From contig NC_087084.1 in NCBI RefSeq assembly GCF_026151205.1, forward strand, positions 11,745,453-11,809,452: a DNA stretch of 64,000 nucleotides, written 5' to 3'. A model generated the notes under the pieces. The model had not been told where the DNA came from and ran no database searches. It saw only the letters and a program-made list of their open reading frames with translations. Positions 19,901 to 31,900 of this stretch are shown here, in pieces. Position numbers and translations under genes: made by a program. The stretch's first letter is position 1. Each line of letters starts with the position of its first letter. The DNA is from Bolinopsis microptera (lineage: Eukaryota; Ctenophora; Tentaculata; Lobata; Bolinopsidae).

Positions 19901-22900
19901 CACAGACCACTGTTGGGAACACATTCGTCAATATCGCCACACTTTGTTTGTCCCTCCGGACATACGTACCCTGAAATTGTTGTTTTTGAAAATTATTCAC
20001 TTTTGAATCGAATAGCTGATCGTTTTTATACGCAGTGAGTAGTGACTACGTTATCGGACCTTATTTGGACGGACATTACTTGAACGCTGGAGGCCCTACC
20101 GTTCATCTTAATGTCCGTTCAAATAAAGTCCGTTCAATTAATGTCCGTCCAAGTTAAATTCCGTTAAAATTTTTTAGAAAATTTTTCCATTTCGAACTTT
20201 TGTCCAGAATATGACAACTTTGAGAACTTGATTGTGCCGTAAGTTAACGATGGAAAGGTTCTCCTTGGTCTGCCGGAGGCACAGAAAATTCTACTAGTTT
20301 ATGATGTTTTCAAGGGTCACTTGGCGGAAAAAAGTCAACGAAATTATGGCACTCAAGCAGCTTAAGATTCGAAGTACCCTTTTAGGGATGGTTCGCTTTT
20401 ATTTGAATATTGGATAAGTGTCAAAGTGTGTGCGGGTGGTGTTCACATACAATAGTTGCATTTCATTCACAGGAATTCCTTTCGAGCATCTGTGATGGGA
20501 CCTCATAAACGTATAGTAATACCAATTATTGTACAAATACTAAACTTTGCTTGTTGACGTCAGTATTTCAGTCTATGTTTATTCGCACACATTATTGCAT
20601 TTCTAAGATTAACATAAATTTCAGGATGAACCCCTTCGGTCCCTCCAATTTTTAGGAAACAACAACTTACTCCATGTGCAGTCACTTTCTTGTGTTCCTG
20701 ATCCAGAGGCTACCTCTTTGTCAGCTGGACATGCCGTGCAGGTAGAAGCTGCGTTTGCTGCTAAACTCCATTGATCTGCCGGACAGGCTTGACAGCCACT
20801 TGACTGATCCAGATACTGGCCCGCAACACAATCTTCTGCAAGTATAGTCGAGTTTAGTCAAGTATTTATAGAACTGCAAGTTTCAGCCGCTGGCAAGCAG
20901 CTTAAGATTCGAAGTACCCTTTTAGGGATGGTTCGCTTTTATTTGAATATTGGATAAGTGTCAAAGTGTGTGCGGGTGGTGTTCACATACAATAGTTGCA
21001 TTTCATTCACAGGAATTCCTTTCGAGCATCTGTGATGGGACCTCATAAACGTATAGTAATACCAATTATTGTACAAATACTAAACTTTGCTTGTTGACGT
21101 CAGTATTTCAGTCTATGTTTATTCGCACACATTATTGCATTTCTAAGATTAACATAAATTTCAGGATGAACCCCTTCGGTCCCTCCAATTTTTAGGAAAC
21201 AACAACTTACTCCATGTGCAGTCACTTTCTTGTGTTCCTGATCCAGAGGCTACCTCTTTGTCAGCTGGACATGCCGTGCAGGTAGAAGCTGCGTTTGCTG
21301 CTAAACTCCATTGATCTGCCGGACAGGCTTGACAGCCACTTGACTGATCCAGATACTGGCCCGCAACACAATCTTCTGCAAGTATAGTCGAGTTTAGTCA
21401 AGTATTTATAGAACTGCAAGTTTCAGCCGCTGGCAAGCAGCTTAAGATTCGAAGTACCCTTTTAGGGATGGTTCGCTTTTATTTGAATATTGGATAAGTG
21501 TCAAAGTGTGTGCGGGTGGTGTTCACATACAATAGTTGCATTTCATTCACAGGAATTCCTTTCGAGCATCTGTGATGGGACCTCATAAACGTATAGTAAT
21601 ACCAATTATTGTACAAATACTAAACTTTGCTTGTTGACGTCAGTATTTCAGTCTATGTTTATTCGCACACATTATTGCATTTCTAAGATTAACATAAATT
21701 TCAGGATGAACCCCTTCGGTCCCTCCAATTTTTAGGAAACAACAACTTACTCCATGTGCAGTCACTTTCTTGTGTTCCTGATCCAGAGGCTACCTCTTTG
21801 TCAGCTGGACATGCCGTGCAGGTAGAAGCTGCGTTTGCTGCTAAACTCCATTGATCTGCCGGACAGGCTTGACAGCCACTTGACTGATCCAGATACTGGC
21901 CCGCAACACAATCTTCTGCAAGTATAGTCGAGTTTAGTCAAGTATTTATAGTTGCAAGTTTCAGCCGCTGGCAAGCAGCTTAAGATTCGAAGTACCCTTT
22001 TAGGGATGGTTCGCTTTTATTTGAATATTGGATAAGTGTCAAAGTGTGTGCGGGTGGTGTTCACATACAATAGTTGCATTTCATTCACAGGAATTCCTTT
22101 CGAGCATCTGTGATGGGACCTCATAAACGTATAGTAATACCAATTATTGTACAAATACTAAACTTTGCTTGTTGACGTCAGTATTTCAGTCTATGTTTAT
22201 TCGCACACATTATTGCATTTCTAAGATTAACATAAATTTCAGGATGAACCCCTTCGGTCCCTCCAATTTTTAGGAAACAACAACTTACTCCATGTGCAGG
22301 CACTTTCTTGTGTTCCTGATCCAGAGGCTACCTCTTTGTCAGCTGGACATGCCGTGCAGGTAGAAGCTGCGTTTGCTGCTAAACTCCATTGATCTGCCGG
22401 ACAGGCTTGACAGCCACTTGACTGATCCAGATACTGGCCCGCAACACAATCTTCTGCAAGTATAGTCGAGTTTAGTCAAGTATTTATAGACTGCAAGTTT
22501 CAGCCGCTGGCAAGCAGCTTAAGATTCGAAGTACCCTTTTAGGGATGGTTCGCTTTTATTTGAATATTGGATAAGTGTCAAAGTGTGTGCGGGTGGTGTT
22601 CACATACAATAGTTGCATTTCATTCACAGGAATTCCTTTCGAGCATCTGTGATGGGACCTCATAAACGTATAGTAATACCAATTATTGTACAAATACTAA
22701 ACTTTGCTTGTTGACGTCAGTATTTCAGTCTATGTTTATTCGCACACATTATTGCATTTCTAAGATTAACATAAATTTCAGGATGAACCCCTTCGGTCCC
22801 TCCAATTTTTAGGAAACAACAACTTACTCCATGTGCAGTCACTTTCTTGTGTTCCTGATCCAGAGGCTACCTCTTTGTCAGCTGGACATGCCGTGCAGGT

Positions 22901-25900
22901 AGAAGCTGCGTTTGCTGCTAAACTCCATTCATCTGCCGGACAGGCTTGACAGCCAGTTGACTGATCCAGAGACTGGCCCGCAGCACAATCTTCTGCAAGT
23001 ATAGTCGAGTTTAGTCAAGTATTAGTTGCAAGTTTCAGCCGCTGGCAAGCAGCTTAAGATTCGAAGTACCCTTTTAGGGATGGTTCGCTTTTTATTTGAA
23101 TATTGGATAAGTGTCAAAGTGTGTGCGGGTGGTGTTCACATACAATAGTTGCATTTCATTCACAGGAATTCCTTTCGAGCATCTGTGATGGGACCTCATA
23201 AACGTATAGTAATACCAATTATTGTACAAATACTAAACTTTGCTTGTTGACGTCAGTATTTCAGTCTATTATGTTTATTCGCACACATTATTGCATTTCT
23301 ATTTCTAAGATTAACATAAATTTCAGGATGAACCCCTTCGGTCTCTCCAATTTTTAGGAAACAACAACTTACTCCATGTGCAGGCACTTTGTGATGTTCC
23401 TGATCCAGCGGCTACCCCTTTGCCAGCTGGACATGCCGTGCAGGTAGAAGCTGCGTTTGCTGCTAAACTCCATTCATCTGCCGGACAGGGTTGACAGCCA
23501 GTTGACTGATCCAGAGACTGGCCCGCAACACAATCTTCTGCAAGTATAGTCGAGTTTAGTCAAGTATTTATAGTTGCAAGTTTCAGCCGCTGGCAAGCAG
23601 CTTAAGATTCGAAGTACCCTTTTAGGGATGGTTCGCTTTTATATTTGAATATTGGATAAGTGTCAAAGTGTGTGCGGGTGGTGTTCACATACAATAGTTG
23701 CATTTCATTCACAGGAATTCCTTTCGAGCATCTGTGATGGGACCTCATAAACGTATAGTAATACCAATTATTGTACAAATACTAAACTTTGCTTGTTGAC
23801 GTCAGTATTTCAGTCTATTAATGTTTATTCGCACACATTATTGCATTTCTATTTCTAAGATTAACATAAATTTCAGGATGAACCCCTTCGGTCTCTCCAA
23901 TTTTTAGGAAACAACAACTTACTCCATGTGCAGGCACTTTGTGATGTTCCTGATCCAGCGGCTACCCCTTTGCCAGCTGGACATGCCGTGCAGGTAGAAG
24001 CTGCGTTTGCTGCTAAACTCCATTCATCTGCCGGACAGGGTTGACAGCCAGTTGACTGATCCAGAGACTGGCCCGCAACACAATCTTCTGCAAGTATAGT
24101 CGAGTTTAGTCAAGTATTTATAGTTGCAAGTTTCAGCCGCTGGCAAGCAGCTTAAGATTCGAAGTACCCTTTTAGGGATGGTTCGCTTTTATATTTGAAT
24201 ATTGGATAAGTGTCAAAGTGTGTGCGGGTGGTGTTCACATACAATAGTTGCATTTCATTCACAGGAATTCCTTTCGAGCATCTGTGATGGGACCTCATAA
24301 ACGTATAGTAATACCAATTATTGTACAAATACTAAACTTTGCTTGTTGACGTCAGTATTTCAGTCTATTATGTTTATTCGCACACATTATTGCATTTCTA
24401 TTTTCTAAGATTAACATAAATTTCAGGATGAACCCCTTCGGTCTCTCCAATTTTTAGGAAACAACAACTTACTCCATGTGCAGGCACTTTGTGATGTTCC
24501 TGATCCAGCGGCTGCCCCTTTGCCAGCTGGACATGCCGTGCAGGTAGAAGCTGCGTTTGCTGCTAAACTCCATTCATCTGCCGGACAGGGTTGACAGCCA
24601 GTTGACTGATCCAGAGACTGGCCCGCAACACAATCTTCTGCAAGTATAGTCGAGTTTAGTCAAGTATTTATAGTTGCAAGTTTCAGCCGCTGGCAAGCAG
24701 CTTAAGATTCGAAGTACCCTTTTAGGGATGGTTCGCTTTTTATATTTGAATATTGGATAAGTGTCAAAGTGTGTGCGGGTGGTGTTCACATACAATAGTT
24801 GCATTTCATTCACAGGAATTCCTTTCGAGCATCTGTGATGGGACCTCATAAACGTATAGTAATACCAATTATTGTACAAATACTAAACTTTGCTTGTTGA
24901 CGTCAGTATTTCAGTCTATTAATGTTTATTCGCACACATTATTGCATTTCTATTTTCTAAGATTAACATAAATTTCAGGATGAACCCCTTCGGTCTCTCC
25001 AATTTTTAGGAAACAACAACTTACTCCATGTGCAGGCACTTTGTGATGTTCCTGATCCAGCGGCTACCCCTTTGCCAGCTGGACATGCCGTGCAGGTAGA
25101 AGCTGCGTTTGCTGCTAAACTCCATTCATCTGCCGGACAGGGTTGACAGCCAGTTGACTGATCCAGAGACTGGCCCGCAACACAATCTTCTGCAAGTATA
25201 GTCGAGTTTAGTCAAGTATTTATAGTTGCAAGTTTCAGCCGCTGGCAAGCAGCTTAAGATTCGAAGTACCCTTTTAGGGATGGTTCGCTTTTTATATTTG
25301 AATATTGGAAAAGTGTCAAAGTGTGTGCGGGTGGTGTTCACATACAATAGTTGCATTTCATTCACAGGAATTCCTTTCGAGCATCTGTGATGGGACCTCA
25401 TAAACGTATAGTAATACCAATTATTGTACAAATACTAAACTTTGCTTGTTGACGTCAGTATTTCAGTCTATTAATGTTTATTCGCACACATTATTGCATT
25501 TCTATTTTCTAAGATTAACATAAATTTCAGGATGAACCCCTTCGGTCTCTCCAATTTTTAGGAAACAACAACTTACTCCATGTGCAGGCACTTTGTGATG
25601 TTCCTGATCCAGCGGCTACCCCTTTGCCAGCTGGACATGCCGTGCAGGTAGAAGCTGCGTTTGCTGCTAAACTCCATTCATCTGCCGGACAGGGTTGACA
25701 GCCAGTTGACTGATCCAGAGACTGGCCCGCAACACAATCTTCTGCAAGTATAGTCGAGTTTAGTCAAGTATTTATACTTTTATAGTTGCAAGTTTCAGCC
25801 GCTGGCAAGCAGCTTAAGATTCGAAGTACCCTTTTAGGGATGGTTCGCTTTTATTTGAATATTGGATAAGTGTCAAAGTGTGTGCGGGTGGTGTTCACAT

Positions 25901-28900
25901 ACAATAGTTGCATTTCATTCTGGAGGTCCTAGCGTTCACCTTAATGTCCGCTCAAACAAAGTCCGTTCAATTAATGTCCGTCCAAGTTAAAGTCCGTTGA
26001 ATGTTTTTCAAAAATTTTTCCATTTCGAACTTTTTGTCCAGAATATGACAACTTTTAATTTCAGTCAATTTTAATAGCATGATCACTATCTTGATCTAAA
26101 TTTGTTTGCCCATAATTAAATCTACGAGGGAAAAACAAAGCAATCACTTTTTTATTCCTAAATATACATTTCCGAAAGACTTTGAGCTTTTGAGGTTATT
26201 TTTAACGAGAATAATTGGGTAAATGATTATACGACAAGTAGTATACATAATGGTACTTATACCCCACCTAAAAATGGCGCACCTGTATTTGTGTGTAATT
26301 ACGTAATTTAACCCTAATTTGTGGTAATTTTTGCTAACCTTAATTGCTAATTGTATACACTAACCCTAATTGGGAGTGTTTACTCCTCATTAACATTTTG
26401 CTAATATGGGGAGACCTTACTATCACACTGGGGCTAACCCTAGATGACAATTATGTAGTGTGTGCTGTAACTTGAATGACTGCGTATGTTGCACGAGAAA
26501 CTATATACAATAGCTATTGTCAGAAGCTTTTAGGCACACCTGTTCATGTTATATAAAGGAGCAAGTGCTGAGGCAGCTTTGTGCACATCTAATTACAACT
26601 CTTATATTATGGCTATTAATGGAAAAGTCATTATTTGTAATACGGGAGTATCATGTAAGTGTTAACTTGTGACACACAGAAAGTTTTTTCTTGTTACCTT
26701 TTAGCTTTATAATAAGGACTAATGTTGACCTCTGGGAATATTTCTAAGTTGTCAGACCGTGAACTAAGAGAGGAGTTAATATAATAATCTGGGGCTAGTA
26801 CTGGCACTCCGAGGAAAGTATACGAGGTGCAAATGTTAAACCTTAACTTAGTAAAGTTTGATCTTCTGGATCAGGTTTAAGTCGAAAACTGACTCATGAT
26901 TGCATCCGTATGAATACTCAGGATGGCAAAGTCACAACACCTGTTGATGTGACAAAGGAATTAATCAGTTTTGATGAGTTGCACTTGAAATATCTTATCG
27001 ATCAAATTGGAGACAAATCTGACTATCTCATGATACGGCTGGGCATTGTTTGTGTGAGATAATGGTAAGATCGCTTGTAAGCAAAGGGTTCCAGCAAGGC
27101 GGGGATTCCCGCTAACTATAACAAAATAAGAGAGTATTCTCTCTAATTCCAAAAATTGAAAAATGACTGTTTGCAATTCAGACTGCTTCAATGTTATTAT
27201 CATCACTGATAATTATAATAATGAAACCACTAGTACTGAAAAATAAAAGGATTAAATTAGGTGGGAATTCCCACTATATTTAATATAATAGGAGAGCACT
27301 CTCTTCGTTTACTTTTTTTTCTAGTTATACTACTGTTTGAATTTACTTGTTATTCTATTTTAATTTTAAATATTATCTTATTACACATTTTGCTACTATC
27401 TTTTCTTGCTATCTATTTTTAAATGGTTAACCATACTTTTTTCTTTTTTTTTTTATTTTTGGGGAAAATTTGTCTTCCTCAGCTGGTCGTTACTTTATTT
27501 TTTAAATATTCTTATCATTTAAAACTTTGATCAGCTGCAGGGGGTAAATTTGCGTCAAGGTTCTGTAATATGAACCAGTTTTCACAGAAAAAAGACCGTC
27601 CGTAGGTGGTGAATAGCCACATCCTTCACGAGGTGACCCCGTTCTCTGCATTTTATTTTACCCTACTTTTTGACTTATATTTTTATTTTCCAATGCAGAG
27701 GTTACTAAATACGGCGGATCGGTTATAAAATACTTAGTACTATATAAAGGCTTAAAAACAGACCTCTTATCACAAAACTATTAGCATGAGCGAACTGACT
27801 TTTAATGTAACACGAGCCTTGAATGACTCTGTCATTGAATTTAAGGTTAGAGCCCCTGAAACACAGTTCAACGGAACCCCTGAAGAAGGGTTGGAGGTGC
27901 TCTTGGGGGGTGTTGACACGATAATAGAGCGCTTCATGCAACGACGGAACTGTTTCAAGTTCCATGTCACTTTGGACGGGGTATTTCAGGTATTTGATTT
28001 GCTACTAACAATCTGTTAAAATAGTGATAAGGAAATTTTCAAATCCAAAAGAAGTGGTTTAACAAGGAAAAAAATATAGATAAATAGAAGTTGATATATT
28101 TCATTTACAGAAACATATAAACGGTGAAGAGCAGACATTTGGTTTCAAGACACGAGCAACTGTGTGTCTGAGATCATCAAACAAGGATGAGATGATCAAT
28201 GAAGTTCGAAACAAAATCTTGGATTCATACGAGTCTTTTCAAGGAATGGGTTGGTAAAGTTTTCTAATTTTTATTTCATTAACCTCCAACTACCTTGACC
28301 CTAATCAAACCAAGTTGAGTTATGTTACAATTGCAGATACAAAGATTATTACAAATAATCTCAACAGGTAGCGGTTGGATATGGAGACGATGGCAAATGG
28401 TTACAGTGCTCGTCATAAAGTACAACCCTGTATCAGGATGATTGATTGAGTGATTGATTAGGGGTCTATATAGGGACCACTATAATGTTGAAAATTGTTG
28501 TTTTATATCTTACTAATTTCAATTAACTTTGAGAACTTTCAATAGTTTAAAACCAAAAATCAATAAAAAGAGTGATTGAAATTAAAAAATGTAGATAGAA
28601 GACATATTGCATTTAAGTTTGAATTATGACGTGATTTAAGAACATAATTATCCATGTTATATATAACACTCTATATAACATTATATAAACTCTCTTAAAT
28701 TCTAGAATGTCGACTTACTTGCCAACTCCCAAACTGCTGAAAAAGAGAAGATGTCTGTTGAACATACGGAATAAAGATGACCAATCATTCCTTTATTGTA
28801 TTGTGGCTGCTTTGAAAAGACCTGATAGAAACCCAACACGACCCGGATTCTATAAGCGTTATGTCAAGAAACTGATCACGACAGGTATATAAATTATCAG

Positions 28901-31900
28901 TGATGATAATAACATTGAAGCAGTCTGAATTGCAAACAGTCATTTTTCAATTTTTGGAATTAGAGAGAATACTCTCTTATTTTGTTATAGTTAGCGGGAA
29001 TCCCCGCCTTGCTGGAACCCTTTGCTTACAAGCGATCTTACCATTATCTCACACAAACAATGCCCAGCCGTATCATGAGATAGTCAGATTTGTCTCCAAT
29101 TTGATCGATAAGATATTTCAAGTGCAACTCATCAAAACTGATTAATTCCTTTGTCACATCAACAGGTGTTGTGACTTTGCCATCCTGAGTATTCATACGG
29201 ATGCAATCATGAGTCAGTTTTCGACTTAAACCTGATCCAGAAGATCAAACTTTACTAAGTTAAGGTTTAACATTTGCACCTCGTATACTTTCCTCGGAGT
29301 GCCAGTACTAGCCCCAGATTATTATATTAACTCCTCTCTTAGTTCACGGTCTGACAACTTAGAAATATCCCCAGAGGTCAACATTAGTCCTTATTATAAA
29401 GCTAAAAGGTAACAAGAAAAAACTTTCTGTGTGTCACAAGTTAACACTTACATGATACTCCCGTATTACAAATAATGACTTTTCCATTAATAGCCATAAT
29501 ATAAGAGTTGTAATTAGATGTGCACAAAGCTGCCTCAGCACTTGCTCCTTTATATAACATGAACAGGTGTGCCTAAAAGCTTCTGACAATAGGTATTGTA
29601 TATAGTTTCTCGTGCAACATACGCAGTCATTCAAGTTACAGCACACACTACATAATTGTCATCTAGGGTTAGCCCCAGTGTGATAGTAAGGTCTCCCCAC
29701 ATTAGCAAAATGTTAATGAGGAGTAAACACTCCCAATTAGGGTTAGTGTATACAATTAGCAATTAAGGTTAGCAAAAATTACCACAAATTAGGGTTAAAT
29801 TACGTAATTACACACAAATACAGGTGCGCCATTTTTAGGTGGGGTATAAGTACCATTATGTATACTACTACGACAATAATTGTTTTATCGAGAACATCAT
29901 AGTGTCGTATGTTAACGACGAAAAGGTTCTCCTTGGTCTGCCGGAGGCACAGAAAACTTTTCTAGTATATGATGTTTTCAAGGGTCACTTGACGGAAAAA
30001 GTCAACGAAATTATAGAACTCAACAACATAGTTTATGAGCTAGTTCCCGCCAACAAGACTAACTTGTTTCACATTTCAACCTCTAAATATTACGGTAAAT
30101 CGTGTTGCCAAGGACATTGTCCGACGTTGTTATAGTTCATATTACTCAGGGGAGGTAATGAAACAAATAAGTGCTGGGAAAGCTCCACGTGATGTTAAGG
30201 TTAACCTTAAGTTGTCTAATATAAAACTAATTCACGCTGAATGGGTGGTAAAAGTTTACACTGAAATGCAGGACCGAGGTAGTTTGATAAAAAAATGTTT
30301 CCAAAAAGCGGGTATTACTGATGCTTTAACTTTAAGCATGGAATATTTAATGCCCGAAAACCCATTTGATGAAGATGATATGTGATATAAGACAATAATC
30401 ATGTACACATATTTTAACATGTTTACTGATTAAAGACTGCTTTTCTTGCTTTCTGTATGAAAAATGGATTTAAAAATCATTTGCTAAAATTTAAAAAACG
30501 TAAAAAAAGATGAAAAAATTCAGATTTTTGATGGTTTTGATTGCCTTCTAGCGTTCATATTAATGTCCGTTCACACTTATGTCCGTTCAAGTAATGTCCG
30601 TCCAAATAAGGTCCGATAAGGTAACTTCAAAATTTGGTTTATTTTTAAGATTTTGTAGGGTCTCTAACACTAATACGTTGAAATAAACAAAAATCCAAAT
30701 AATTTGTATGAACTGCATGCATTGAATTTTTTTATAGATTGTGATTATATAATTTGACCAAAACCCATAATCATGGGTAGAGTGGACCGCTGCCAGTGTC
30801 TCTCTTTCCCAAACAAAAGGAAATGATATTAATTTGATTGACCGTTTTCAAATGCAAAATGATACCGAGAATGAAATCGGTCGCTCGCTTTTCCCATTCA
30901 TTCACGGCTTATACGAATTGCAGGTGTGCCCCCTCGGGCAGAACCACCTGGGGCACACCTGGGGCACACCTGGGGCACATCTCGGGCACATCTCGGGCAC
31001 ATCTCGGGCACATCTTGGGCAAAACCACCCAGGCGGTTCTGCCCGAGGTGTGCCCGAGGTGTGCTTTCTGCCCGAGATGTGCCCGAGATGTGCCCCAGGT
31101 GTGCCCGAGTGTGCCCGAGGTGTGCCCCAGATGTGCATCGGCAGATTACCGAGTTACCTAAGATGTGAAGCTGTACTAAAGCGTTTTCTGAAGTTTCATG
31201 TATTGTTTCTTTCAATTCGTATAAAGTTTTACTCGATCATAACACGGCAATAAAATTAACCAAACATTTTTCTAATTAATAAACTAACCTAGTACTCTTA
31301 GTCCAAGAGAAGAACAAGTGTATATTCCCGGTTGTGGGTCACAAAATGTGTCGCATTGACCATCTGGATAGTAGTTAGATTGGCAGTCTTGACAATCGGA
31401 TCCCACTTTCTTTCCAACACAGGTCTTCCTTCCGTTAGAATCACAGGTGTAGCTTCCACTGACAGGCTTACAGTATGTGCTACACTGTGACCCGTAGTAG
31501 TTTAGTATGCAATCAGCACAGCCTGTGCCAGTGAATCCAGGGTTGCAACTTAACAGTCTGTAGTACACTGTTAACCGTCCACCACCACTACGATAAGTTG
31601 TTGAATAACTATGACCAATGATGGTGTTTTCAAATGTGAGAGCCATATTGCTCATGGTTCTAATATGGTCGTCATATTTGACATCCTTGTCCCATACCTC
31701 CATGGAGAGATACACATTCAAGTTGGATGGAAGGTCCACTGTTGCTGTGACAGATGGGTAGTATGTTTGGCTATCTTGTGTAAAACTGGTTGAACCTCTG
31801 TGGAACAGCACATTACCATTGGAACTTATTTTAACATTTCTAAAAAAGAAATCACAATCAGACCACCCGCCCAACCATGAATAGTCACAATCATCATATG

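Noticed and set aside
24574-25431. Two nearly identical 101-codon minus-strand frames (RSHHRCSKGIPVNEMQ...)
   Set aside because: They run through the intron and into the exon in the wrong frame of the array unit and appear only in the units where no indel breaks them.
20353-25920. CRISPR-like array
   Set aside because: Units are 540-552 bp with exons and splice sites; eukaryotic tandem duplication explains them.
26961-29145. 81-codon frame duplicated in opposite orientation
   Set aside because: It is duplicated because it lies in the palindrome arms; no recognised domain, and it is not needed to explain conservation.
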